From the NCBI GenBank assembly GCA_964518215.1, contig CAZFFP010000086.1, positions 1-13,818 on the forward strand: a stretch of DNA of 13,818 bases, read 5' to 3'. This DNA is from CAYSGX01 sp964518215 (GTDB lineage Bacteria > Bacteroidota > Bacteroidia > Chitinophagales > CAIOSU01). The translations under genes were made by a program, and so were the position numbers. This document shows, in pieces, positions 1 to 7,006 of this stretch; the stretch's first letter is position 1, and each line of letters starts with the position of its first letter. The notes below the pieces were generated by a model. That model was not told the DNA's origin and did not search any database. It worked only from the letters and a program-made list of their open reading frames with translations.

Positions 1-593
1 GTTTTAATCACTCGCTCCTGCATAATTTTAGAAGCACGCATTTCATCGCGCCTCACTATCATGTGAACAGTAGTGCAAAGTTTAGAAAGATACAGCGCTT
101 CTTCGCAGGCAGTATCGCCAGCGCCTACTATTGCCACTTCTTGTCCTCGAAAGAAAAATCCATCGCAAACAGCACAGGCAGACACTCCAAAACCGTTGAG
201 TTTTTTTTCAGATTCAATTCCTAACCACTTGGCAGAAGCACCTGTAGAAATGATTACTGCATCGGCATGGATTTCTTTTTTATCGTCCACAAAAACTTTA
301 TGTGGTTGTGATGAAAAATCAACTTTAGTAACCAACCCGAAACGGATATCTGCACCCATTCTTTCCGCTTGCTTTTTGAAATCTTCCATCATTTCAGGAC
401 CCTGCACTCCATCAGGATAGCCGGGATAATTTTCTACTTCGGTAGTAATCATTAACTGTCCGCCAGGCTCCAAACCCTGATATAAAACCGGTTTCAAATT
501 AGCTCTGGCAGCATATATGGCAGCAGTATATCCGGCAGGACCGGAACCGATAATCAGACAATGAACTTTTTCGATAGATTCAGATGCACTCAT
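1..593 (-). CDS. trxB: Thioredoxin reductase (NADPH), N-terminal 197 residues, cut by window edge
   Basis: TrxB is a cytosolic FAD enzyme that passes electrons from NADPH to thioredoxin. I translated the minus strand from the ATG at 593-591; the frame stays open to base 1. Visible motifs are the FAD-binding GSGPAG at residues 16-21 (with AAIYAAR following), the GGQL segment at 44-47, the redox-active CAVC pair (C140, C143) followed by DGFFFRG, the NADPH-binding GAGDTACEEA at 157-166, and RRDEMRAS at 181-188. TrxBs are usually about 310-320 residues, so roughly 115 C-terminal residues lie outside the window. The active site is CAVC, against CATC in E. coli; this is an ordinary variant. The gene is divergent from the T9SS-exported protein gene, with a 156-nt shared region holding a -7 box for this strand. 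The identification is secure; the truncation comes from the window edge, not from a mutation. Confidence 0.95.
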   Translation of the reverse strand, partial: MSASESIEKVHCLIIGSGPAGYTAAIYAARANLKPVLYQGLEPGGQLMITTEVENYPGYPDGVQGPEMMEDFKKQAERMGADIRFGLVTKVDFSSQPHKVFVDDKKEIHADAVIISTGASAKWLGIESEKKLNGFGVSACAVCDGFFFRGQEVAIVGAGDTACEEALYLSKLCTTVHMIVRRDEMRASKIMQERVIK

Positions 594-618
594 GATAACT
601 TATATTTTTTGAAGTCAG

Positions 619-626
619 CAAAAATA
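619..626 (-). promoter_or_regulatory. Bacteroidota-type -7 box for trxB
   Basis: On the minus strand this reads TATTTTTG, an exact match to the TAnnTTTG -7 consensus of Bacteroidota housekeeping promoters. It lies 25 nt upstream of the trxB ATG, giving a leader of about 20 nt. No clear TTG-type -33 box is visible at the expected 19-21 nt spacing, so this rests on the -7 match and position. Confidence 0.45.
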
Positions 627-725
627 CAGAATATAAGCCCATTTGGTTCCGAAAGCATTTTGTTAAATTGTTCACAACATGTGTGATATAGATATTCATT
701 CGGATTTCAAATCACTAAATATGAT

Positions 726-733
726 TTACTTTG
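726..733 (+). promoter_or_regulatory. Probable -7 box for the T9SS-exported protein gene
   Basis: TTACTTTG matches TAnnTTTG at 7 of 8 positions and is followed by CA, as at the other putative promoters in this window. The ATG at 750 lies 16 nt downstream. The -33 region is weak. Confidence 0.35.
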
Positions 734-749
734 CAACAAACTATTTGTT

Positions 750-1619
750 ATGAAAACCTTGCACTCCATCATTGCGCTTTTATTACTGACATCAGTTTCG
801 TTGGCGCAAATTCCCAATGGCGATTTTGAAAACTGGACCAATAACGAGCCGGACGGGTGGTGGAACAGCAATAATGCGCTCGGAGGTTTTGTGCAGGCAG
901 TTTTTCAGGATACCAATGCCAGAAGCGGGAATTTCGCAGCACGCATTATTCCTGTGGACAATCCGAACATTACAAGATTTCCGGGCGGGTTGGCCTTAGG
1001 AGACCCTACTAACGATAGCACTTCCAGCGGTATTCCATTTATCATGCGTCCCGATTCACTAAAATTTTCAATACTATACAATACAGCCGGAAGCGACAGT
1101 ATTTACATTGTTTCTACTTTGACTCATTACAACACATCAACAAGCAATGCCGATGTGGTAGCAGCTATCAGTTTGCGCTACAAAGGCAATCAATCTTCAT
1201 ATAAAGATGTTGCAGTTCCATATAACTATAATACCTCTCTCGTCCCCGACTCGTTACAAATATTTTTTGTGGTGGGCAGGCTCGATTCGCTCACCGGCAC
1301 CAGTGGTAGTTATGCTTTGATAGATAAAGTGGAGTTTGTATTTAACAGTTTGTCTGCAAACCAAGCCGGCATAATGCTTTCAGAGTACGTAAACATTTTT
1401 CCCAACCCTTCCAACGGAACTTTCAATATCAGCTTTCCTTCCGAATTAAATAGCGCACAAGCAGATGTGTATGATGTATCGGGAAAATTGATTTATTCTT
1501 CCTCACTTTCAACCCGCCTGAATGCTGAAATAAAATTGAATAACATATCGAAAGGCGCTTATTTACTGCATTTGCACAACGAAAAAATTTCACTGAACAA
1601 AAAGATAGTTATAGACTAA
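750..1619 (+). CDS. Exported protein with T9SS type A C-terminal sorting domain; PCMD-like ectodomain
   Basis: The 289-residue product has a Sec signal peptide (residues 1-19, hydrophobic IIALLLLTSVSLA, likely cleaved before Q20). A central beta-rich region (about 21-200) opens with IPNGDFENW and contains repeated PDSL/DSIYI-type strands. A C-terminal module (about 213-289) starts NIFPNPSNGTFNI and continues through DVYDVSGKLIY and ISKGAYLLHL to the terminal KKIVID. That last module is the hallmark of the T9SS type A sorting domain, which directs periplasmic proteins across the outer membrane. The central part resembles the putative carbohydrate metabolism domain (PCMD) found in such Bacteroidota proteins; I recognise it by pattern only. 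No catalytic motif is visible. The export route is well supported, the substrate or ligand is unknown. It appears to be a single-gene unit between trxB and the helicase. Confidence 0.88.
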   Translation: MKTLHSIIALLLLTSVSLAQIPNGDFENWTNNEPDGWWNSNNALGGFVQAVFQDTNARSGNFAARIIPVDNPNITRFPGGLALGDPTNDSTSSGIPFIMRPDSLKFSILYNTAGSDSIYIVSTLTHYNTSTSNADVVAAISLRYKGNQSSYKDVAVPYNYNTSLVPDSLQIFFVVGRLDSLTGTSGSYALIDKVEFVFNSLSANQAGIMLSEYVNIFPNPSNGTFNISFPSELNSAQADVYDVSGKLIYSSSLSTRLNAEIKLNNISKGAYLLHLHNEKISLNKKIVID

Positions 1620-1723
1620 TACCTGTTGATTCTCACAATACAATTGCCTTTCAAATATTACGCTTCAATGTTATTTCAATGGAGCTAATATTTGGCAAAA
1701 TGCTTTTACATTAAAATATAAGC

Positions 1724-1731
1724 TACCTTTG
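1724..1731 (+). promoter_or_regulatory. -7 box for the deaD-crcB unit
   Basis: TACCTTTG matches TAnnTTTG exactly. It lies 72 nt before the helicase ATG at 1804, implying a leader of roughly 65-70 nt, the longest among the putative promoters here. The -33 region is not a clear match. Confidence 0.45.
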
Positions 1732-1803
1732 CAGCTTCATCAAGCAGTAAACATCTCCAAAAATCAGTATCAATACTGCAATTAAAATTCTTATCAAACA
1801 TTT

Positions 1804-3429
1804 ATGGCTACAACATTCCACTCGTTAGGAATATCAGATTACATTCTTAAGGCATTAGAAAAAAAAGGGTTTACAACCCCTTCTCCCATTCAGGAAAGAG
1901 TTATTCCTATTTTATTATCCGGTGATAAAGACGTTATCGGGCAAGCGCAAACAGGCACCGGTAAAACGGCTGCATTCGCTATTCCGCTGATTGAAAAATT
2001 AGAAGAAACCGCACCTTTCACTCAGGCTTTGGTATTAACTCCCACCCGTGAGCTGGCTTTGCAGGTTTGCACCGAAATTATTTCACTCAAAGGCGAAAAA
2101 CGTCTGCGTGTAGATGCTTTTTATGGCGGACAATCCATTCATGAACAAATAGGCAAATTGCGCAGAGGCGTTGATGTTGTGGTAGGCACGCCCGGCAGGA
2201 TATTAGATTTAATTGACAGAGGTAATTTAAAACTCAAAAGTGTTTCTTATGTGGTTTTAGACGAAGCCGATGAAATGCTCAATATGGGTTTTTTAGAAGA
2301 TGTCGAAACGATTCTGGAAGAAATCAAAGGCAACAAACGGATGCTTTTGTTTTCGGCTACCATGCCCGACCGCATTAAGCAAATCGCCAACCGCTTCATG
2401 AATCAGCCGGAGTTTGTTTCGGTTAAAAAAGAACAACTCACTACCGAGGCTATTCACCAGACTTATTATGCTGTGCCGCGCAAAACACGTTTTGAAGCTT
2501 TGTGCCGCATCATTGATACCGAAGCTAATTTTTACGGTTTGGTGTTTTGCAATACTAAAGCCGAAACCGATGATGTTACCCGCTGGCTTATCGAACGAAA
2601 TTATGATGCCGATGCCCTGCATGGCGACATAGCGCAAAATATGCGCGAAAAAATCCTGAAACGTTTCAAAAGTCGCCAAATAAAAATTCTGGTAGCGACC
2701 GATGTGGCAGCCAGAGGTATTGATGTGAACGACCTCACGCACGTAATCAATCTGGGCTTGCCCCAAGACCCTGAATCGTATGTGCACCGTATCGGGCGCA
2801 CCGGCAGAGCCGGCAAAGAAGGCAAAGCCATCAGTTTGGTTGATAAAAACGAAATGGGCAAACTGAAGTTTGTTCAAAAAATTACCAAAAGCGAAATCAA
2901 ACGCGCTTGGTTGCCACCTGTAGAAGAATTGGCAGAGTTGAAGAAAAATAAAATTCTCGTGGAATTAGACACCCTGCTCGATCACGAACTTGATGAGCAA
3001 TACATGAACATGGCTTACAAACTGCTCACGCAAAACGAACCCGAACAATTGGTAGCGGCTTTGCTGAAAAAGGCATATAGCTACGACCTCGACATTAAGC
3101 ACTTCGACAGCATACAGGAAATTAAATCTGATTACTCTGAAAAAGGTAGCAAAGAAGGCAAACGTGGCAAAGGCAAATTCGACAGGGACGATTATGAAAA
3201 ATCGCGCTTATTTTTCGCCATGGGAAAATCAGATTCTATGTCTCCACAGAAAATGCTGCAATTTTTCAATGAAGAATTCAACGGGCAGTTTATTAAAATT
3301 GACGACATCAGAATTCTCGAAGATTTCTCATTTTTGTCGGTGAGTAAAGATGATGCAGATATGATTGTGAAATATTTCTCCAAAAAATCGAAAGGTAAAA
3401 AACCATTAGTTACTAAAGCCAAAGGATGA
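1804..3429 (+). CDS. deaD: DEAD-box RNA helicase, DeaD/CsdA type with C-terminal RNA-binding domain
   Basis: ATP-dependent RNA helicases of this group unwind structured RNA and assist ribosome assembly and mRNA decay, often more strongly in the cold. The 541-residue product shows the full motif series: Q motif region TTPSPIQ at 24-30, motif I AQTGTGKT at 48-55, PTRELA at 80-85, TPGR at 129-132, DEAD at 153-156, SAT at 184-186, HGDIAQNMRE at 273-282, ATDVAARGIDV at 298-308 and HRIGRTGR at 328-335. The core is followed by a charged helical stretch (about 375-465) and a final module around 466-526 (RLFFAMGKSD to ADMIVKYF) that fits the DbpA/CsdA-type RNA-binding fold. A basic tail closes the protein. 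That C-terminal module is why I choose DeaD/CsdA over RhlE. The stop codon overlaps the crcB start (ATGA), so the two are probably co-translated. Confidence 0.93.
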   Translation: MATTFHSLGISDYILKALEKKGFTTPSPIQERVIPILLSGDKDVIGQAQTGTGKTAAFAIPLIEKLEETAPFTQALVLTPTRELALQVCTEIISLKGEKRLRVDAFYGGQSIHEQIGKLRRGVDVVVGTPGRILDLIDRGNLKLKSVSYVVLDEADEMLNMGFLEDVETILEEIKGNKRMLLFSATMPDRIKQIANRFMNQPEFVSVKKEQLTTEAIHQTYYAVPRKTRFEALCRIIDTEANFYGLVFCNTKAETDDVTRWLIERNYDADALHGDIAQNMREKILKRFKSRQIKILVATDVAARGIDVNDLTHVINLGLPQDPESYVHRIGRTGRAGKEGKAISLVDKNEMGKLKFVQKITKSEIKRAWLPPVEELAELKKNKILVELDTLLDHELDEQYMNMAYKLLTQNEPEQLVAALLKKAYSYDLDIKHFDSIQEIKSDYSEKGSKEGKRGKGKFDRDDYEKSRLFFAMGKSDSMSPQKMLQFFNEEFNGQFIKIDDIRILEDFSFLSVSKDDADMIVKYFSKKSKGKKPLVTKAKG

Positions 3430-3803
3430 TAACCAACCTGTTCATAGTAGCTATGGGAGGCGCCATTGGCACTGCGCTCAGGTTTCTAATCAATGCTGCT
3501 ACGATTCAGTTTAAAATTTTCAATATTGCTGCGGGCACCCTGCTGGTAAATCTTTCAGGAAGTTATTTTATAGGAGTGTTGTTTGCTTTTCTGTTGAAAA
3601 ATCCAAATTTCACAAGCCTGAAATTTTTCTTCGCCACAGGCTTGTTGGGCGGCTTCACCACCTTTTCGGCTTACTCTTTAGAAAACATGCAACTCATTAA
3701 AGATGGCGACATGAAAAATGCACTGCTCAATATACTTACTCAAAATATTCTCGGAATTCTGTTGGCTTACTTTGGGTATTTGACTGGAAGGGCATTACAG
3801 TAG
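3426..3803 (+). CDS. crcB: Fluoride-selective channel CrcB/FluC
   Basis: This 125-residue inner-membrane protein belongs to the CrcB/FluC family, which forms dual-topology dimers that let fluoride leave the cytoplasm. Signatures are MGGAIGTALRF at residues 10-20, GTLLVNLSGSYFIG at 37-50 (N43 is the conserved pore-region Asn) and GLLGGFTTFSAYS at 72-84 (the TTFS element). Four hydrophobic segments (about 3-23, 32-56, 67-84, 100-121) and the length match the family. The start ATG lies within the end of the helicase gene (ATGA overlap), which implies translational coupling. No fluoride riboswitch is visible before the transcription unit, so expression seems to follow the helicase rather than fluoride. 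The family assignment is very secure. Confidence 0.95.
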   Translation: MITNLFIVAMGGAIGTALRFLINAATIQFKIFNIAAGTLLVNLSGSYFIGVLFAFLLKNPNFTSLKFFFATGLLGGFTTFSAYSLENMQLIKDGDMKNALLNILTQNILGILLAYFGYLTGRALQ

Positions 3804-4039
3804 TTAGCCTTAAATGATTATATACACGTTGTGCATTTTATCAAGTGTCCCAATCTAATTTCAGAAGGAAAATATTACATGATTTTTTATACCTCAATAA
3901 TTTCAGTTACAAGCAAAACATATAGCTATAAAGAAGTTGCTTTGTAAGTATTCAGTGGTGAATTGGTCTAACTACACCCGACTTACCTACCGGTTTTCGG
4001 CCCAAAGTCAATTTTAATTTAGCCGTGTCATTTTGTCAG

Positions 4040-4047
4040 TATATTTG
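4040..4047 (+). promoter_or_regulatory. -7 box for miaB; rest of the 252-nt intergenic stretch has nothing else assigned
   Basis: TATATTTG matches TAnnTTTG exactly and is followed by CAG. A partial -33 candidate TTTAG sits at 4018-4022. The box ends only 8 nt before the ATG at 4056, so the transcript would be almost leaderless from that start. An in-frame ATG at 4095 would give a leader of about 40 nt. In the remaining crcB-miaB spacer (3804-4039) I see no RNA gene, convincing terminator or conserved reading frame. Confidence 0.5.
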
Positions 4048-4055
4048 CAGTCCTT

Positions 4056-5525
4056 ATGAATACTGAATTTGATTTAAAAAGCATCACTAAAGAAATGGAC
4101 GAAAGCCGTCAGGGCGAAGCCTTTGCTTTAGGCGATGAGCAACTGAAAAAATATGAAGGCAATGCCAAAAAGTTTTTCATCGAAAGCTATGGCTGCCAAA
4201 TGAATTTCAGCGACAGCGAAGTGGTGGCTTCCATTTTGTGCGAAAGCGGATTTCAGCCTACTACATCATATCAGGATGCCGATTTGATATTGCTCAATAC
4301 CTGCGCCATCCGCGACAATGCCGAGCAGCGCGTGCGCAATCGCCTCAAAGAATTTAATGTTATTAAAGAAAGAAATCCTTCTTCGTTGGTGGGCGTGTTG
4401 GGCTGTATGGCAGAAAGGCTGAAAACCAAATTTCTCGAAGAAGAAAAAATTGTGGACATAGTGGTGGGACCCGATGCTTACCGCACCCTGCCCGGCTTGG
4501 TAGAAGAAGCCGAAGGCGGGCAAAAAGCTATCAACGTTTTGCTTTCGCGCGAAGAAACCTATGCCGAAATCAACCCCGTGCGGTTGAACAGCAATGGAGT
4601 TACTGCATTCATTTCCATTACACGCGGATGCGACAATATGTGTTCGTTTTGTGTAGTGCCATTTACGCGAGGGCGCGAAAGAAGCCGCACTCCGCAAAGT
4701 ATTGTTGACGAAGCGAAAGAACTGTTTGAAAAAGGTTACAGAGAAGTTACTTTGTTGGGACAGAATGTAGATTCTTATCTGTGGTATGGCGGTGGCGCGA
4801 AAAAAGATTTCAAAAATCAACCCGAAGAAGTGCAGCAAACTGCGGTGCATTTTCATCACTTGTTAGAAATGGTGGCACAAATCAGTCCCGATTTAAGAGT
4901 GCGTTTTTCTACCAGCAATCCGCGCGACATGACCGATGATGTAGTGAAAATGATTGCCCGATACGAAAACATCTGCAACTACATTCACCTGCCCGTGCAA
5001 AGCGGCAGCAGTCGCATTTTGGAAAAAATGAATCGCGGACACAATCGCGAATGGTATTTAGAAAGAATTAAACGCATCAAAGAAATTATGCCCGACATTG
5101 GGTTGAGCACCGATATCATCACCGGCTTTTGCACCGAAACCGATTACGACCATGCTGAATCCATGAGTTTATTGAGAGAAGTAGGTTATGATTTTGCTTA
5201 CATGTTTTATTATAGCGAACGACCGGGAACGCCTGCCGCCAAAGCTTTTGAAGACGATGTGCCTTTAGAAATAAAAAAGAAACGTTTGAACGAAGTGATT
5301 GCTTTACAAAATCAATTAAGCTACGAAAGCAATCAGCGCGATGTAGGTAAAACTTTCAAGGTATTAATAGAAGGCGAATCGAAACGCAGCGAAAACGATT
5401 TGTTCGGCAGAAACAGCCAAAACAAAGTAGTAGTATTTCCGAGAGAAAACCACAAGCCCGGTGAATATGTGAATGTGTTGATTGAAAGAGCCACTTCGGC
5501 TACGTTGCTGGGGCGGGTGGTATAG
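4056..5525 (+). CDS. miaB: tRNA-2-methylthio-N6-dimethylallyladenosine synthase MiaB
   Basis: MiaB is a radical-SAM methylthiotransferase that adds a methylthio group to isopentenyl-A37 of tRNAs reading UNN codons. The 489-residue product carries the N-terminal MTTase domain with cluster ligands C47 (SYGCQMN), C83 (NTCAIRDNAEQR) and C117 (LGCMAER). The radical-SAM motif CDNMCSFC (C192, C196, C199) and VPFTRGRERSR follow, with HLPVQSGSS at 311-319, and a C-terminal TRAM domain runs from about 427 to 488. An insert around 241-268 (YGGGAKKDF to VHFHHLL) is longer than in E. coli and, as I recall, common in Bacteroidota MiaB. The first roughly 38 residues are an extension of uncertain reality: M14 (ATG at 4095) is a competing start, because the -7 box lies immediately before 4056. 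The gene heads a colinear run ending in secG. Confidence 0.95.
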   Translation: MNTEFDLKSITKEMDESRQGEAFALGDEQLKKYEGNAKKFFIESYGCQMNFSDSEVVASILCESGFQPTTSYQDADLILLNTCAIRDNAEQRVRNRLKEFNVIKERNPSSLVGVLGCMAERLKTKFLEEEKIVDIVVGPDAYRTLPGLVEEAEGGQKAINVLLSREETYAEINPVRLNSNGVTAFISITRGCDNMCSFCVVPFTRGRERSRTPQSIVDEAKELFEKGYREVTLLGQNVDSYLWYGGGAKKDFKNQPEEVQQTAVHFHHLLEMVAQISPDLRVRFSTSNPRDMTDDVVKMIARYENICNYIHLPVQSGSSRILEKMNRGHNREWYLERIKRIKEIMPDIGLSTDIITGFCTETDYDHAESMSLLREVGYDFAYMFYYSERPGTPAAKAFEDDVPLEIKKKRLNEVIALQNQLSYESNQRDVGKTFKVLIEGESKRSENDLFGRNSQNKVVVFPRENHKPGEYVNVLIERATSATLLGRVV

Positions 5526-5538
5526 TTGCGATTTGCGA
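5526..5538 (+). repeat. Partial copy of the post-stop repeat, truncated by the assembly gap
   Basis: The 13 bases directly after the miaB stop codon, TTGCGATTTGCGA, share GATTTGCGA exactly with the copy that follows the sigma-54 activator gene (bases 6951-6959). The copy runs into the N stretch, so its length and hairpin cannot be seen. The match is short; its position right after a stop codon, as for the other two copies, is the main support. Confidence 0.45.
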
Positions 5539-5638
5539 NNNNNNNNNNNNNNNNNNNNNNNNNNNNNNNNNNNNNNNNNNNNNNNNNNNNNNNNNNNNNN
5601 NNNNNNNNNNNNNNNNNNNNNNNNNNNNNNNNNNNNNN
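5539..5638. other. Assembly gap, exactly 100 N
   Basis: One hundred N bases mark a scaffold join; this round number usually stands for a gap of unknown size. Both edges are pieces of the same local repeat family in opposite orientation, so the break was probably caused by repeats. Promoter sequence for the downstream activator gene, or more repeat copies, could be hidden here. Nothing inside can be annotated. Confidence 0.98.
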
Positions 5639-5653
5639 ATCGCATATCGAACA
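5639..5653 (-). repeat. Partial inverted copy of the post-stop repeat at the right edge of the gap
   Basis: Read on the minus strand this gives TGTTCGATATGCGAT, differing at one base from TGTTCGAAATGCGAT at the start of the copy after lptE (7554-7568), and sharing TTCGATATG with the copy at 6941. The adjacent minus-strand bases (ATTTTCGAC, 5662-5654) equal the right end of the lptE copy, as if two units abut. The rest of this copy lies in the N gap. Confidence 0.6.
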
Positions 5654-5705
5654 GTCGAAAATCAAACGAAAAAAACTTGTCATTTGACACTTGTTACTTT
5701 ATAAA

Positions 5706-6938
5706 ATGGAACTACAAACATTAAAACAGCGATTCGGAATTATTGGCAATGCACCAGCACTGAACTATGCTTTGAGTATTGCCGAGCGGGTAGCGCCCAC
5801 CAACCTTACGGTTTTGATTACCGGAGAAAGCGGGGTGGGTAAAGAAATTTTTTCTCAAATCATTCATAACCTCAGTCCGCGCAAGCACAACCCGTTTATA
5901 GCGGTGAACTGTGGCGCCATTCCCGAAGGCACTATTGACTCGGAATTGTTCGGGCACGAAAAAGGCTCGTTTACCGGAGCGCATGAAGCCCGCAAAGGTT
6001 ATTTCGAAACCGTGAAGGACGGCACTATTTTCTTAGACGAAATAGGCGAAATGCCCATCGGCACACAAGCACGTTTGTTGCGTGTGCTGGAAAGCGGAGA
6101 ATTTATTCGCGTGGGTTCATCGAAAGTGGTAAAGACCGATGTGCGTGTGGTAGCAGCTACCAATGTTGAACTTTTGGAAATGATACAGCGCGGAAAGTTT
6201 CGTGAAGATTTGTATTACCGCCTGAACACCGTGCCTATCAAAGTGCCTGCACTGCGAGAACGCAAAGAAGATATTTATGTGCTGTTCAGAAAATTTGCCA
6301 CCGAGTTTGCCGAGCGCAACCGTGTGCCTGCCGTGCAGTTGGATGATGAAGCACAAAGGGTTTTGGAAAACTATTCGTGGCCCGGCAACGTGCGCGAACT
6401 CAAAAACATAGCCGAACAAATCTGCATTCTCACCAAAGACAAAAACGTTTCGGCTTCCGAAATTTTACATTTCATTCCCGAGCATCAGCTTTCGAGGCTG
6501 CCCGCTTTGAGCACCACTTCTCAAAATGGCAGCGATACGCTGAGTTATACCGAGCGCGAACTGCTCTACAAATTTATTTTAGATTTGAAGAAAGACGTTT
6601 CCGATTTGAAGAAATTCATTTTCGAAATGGCACAAGGCAACAATATGCAGATGCCTGAATTTTTTCAGCGCGAAACATCGGGCATGAGTAATATTCCGGC
6701 AATGACTGAAAGCGATTTTGAAAGAGAAAATTTTGCGCAGCCCTTTGTAATTAAAAAAGGCGATAAGCCCGACACTCATGTGGTGGAAGAGCCTAAATCA
6801 TTAGCTGATATGGAAAAGGAAATGATTATCAAATCATTGAGCAAACATAAAAACAAACGTAAAAATGTAGCTTTGGAGTTAGGCATTTCAGAAAGAACAC
6901 TTTACAGAAAAATTAAGGAATACAATATAAAAGAGTAA
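5706..6938 (+). CDS. Sigma-54-dependent transcriptional activator, AAA+ and Fis-type HTH, no receiver domain
   Basis: Proteins of this type hydrolyse ATP to open sigma-54 RNA polymerase promoters. The 410-residue product starts almost directly with the AAA+ domain: Walker A GESGVGKE at 40-47, the sigma-54 contact loop GSFTGA at 87-92 (the common Ser variant of GAFTGA), Walker B FLDEIGE at 109-115, FREDLYYRLN at 165-174 and WPGNVREL at 225-232. A linker of about 100 residues follows, including a likely coiled coil (283-311, ELLYKFILDLKKDVSDLKKF), then a Fis-type helix-turn-helix at about 383-407. There is no N-terminal receiver, GAF or PAS domain, so control must come from elsewhere. I chose the ATG at 5706; a TTG at 5691 would only add five residues. 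It is followed after 3 nt by a repeat copy, then the LptE-like gene. Targets cannot be read from this window. Confidence 0.92.
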   Translation: MELQTLKQRFGIIGNAPALNYALSIAERVAPTNLTVLITGESGVGKEIFSQIIHNLSPRKHNPFIAVNCGAIPEGTIDSELFGHEKGSFTGAHEARKGYFETVKDGTIFLDEIGEMPIGTQARLLRVLESGEFIRVGSSKVVKTDVRVVAATNVELLEMIQRGKFREDLYYRLNTVPIKVPALRERKEDIYVLFRKFATEFAERNRVPAVQLDDEAQRVLENYSWPGNVRELKNIAEQICILTKDKNVSASEILHFIPEHQLSRLPALSTTSQNGSDTLSYTERELLYKFILDLKKDVSDLKKFIFEMAQGNNMQMPEFFQRETSGMSNIPAMTESDFERENFAQPFVIKKGDKPDTHVVEEPKSLADMEKEMIIKSLSKHKNKRKNVALELGISERTLYRKIKEYNIKE

Positions 6939-6940
6939 AC

Positions 6941-6990
6941 TTCGATATGTGATTTGCGACACTCCCTACTTTTACAATAGGGAATTCGCC
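6941..6990 (+). repeat. Post-stop hairpin repeat, copy after the sigma-54 activator gene
   Basis: It begins 3 nt after the stop codon with TTCGATATGTGATTTGCGA and contains the hairpin TCCCTA (6963-6968) / TAGGGA (6978-6983), a perfect 6-bp stem with a 9-nt loop. The copy after lptE has the same order of parts: a TTCGA start, TGCGA, a TCCCTACT hairpin arm and a TTCG-containing right end. No T run follows the stem, so this is not a typical intrinsic terminator. Confidence 0.6.
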
Positions 6991-7006
6991 AAACAAATAA
7001 AAAAAC

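Noticed and set aside
673..685. Near-palindrome CACAACATGTGTG in the trxB/T9SS-protein divergent spacer, as a possible operator
   Set aside because: Short, imperfect, no regulator motif recognised and no second copy in the window.
1732..1803. Fluoride riboswitch upstream of the deaD-crcB unit
   Set aside because: The conserved fluoride-aptamer core could not be found in the leader or in the sequence just before crcB, which is helicase coding sequence.
2293..2877. Long open frame antisense to the DEAD-box helicase (194 codons)
   Set aside because: The sense strand has the full helicase motif series; the antisense translation has no domain, signal or sensible composition and is a shadow of the codon pattern.
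3879..3947. A 22-codon reading frame with an AGAAGGA element 9 nt upstream, between crcB and miaB
   Set aside because: Bacteroidota rarely rely on such ribosome sites, the peptide has no recognisable feature, and one short frame in 250 AT-rich bases is expected by chance.
4266..4859. Long open frame antisense to miaB (197 codons)
   Set aside because: Shadow of MiaB coding; His/Phe/Gln-rich translation without any family feature.
5691..5705. TTG start five codons before the sigma-54 activator ATG
   Set aside because: It only adds LLYK-type residues in an AT-rich leader; the ATG at 5706 gives the usual start shortly before the AAA+ domain.
6963..6983. Intrinsic terminator after the sigma-54 activator gene
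   Set aside because: The 6-bp stem is followed by AATTCGCC and an A-rich stretch, without a T tract; better explained as part of the repeat family.
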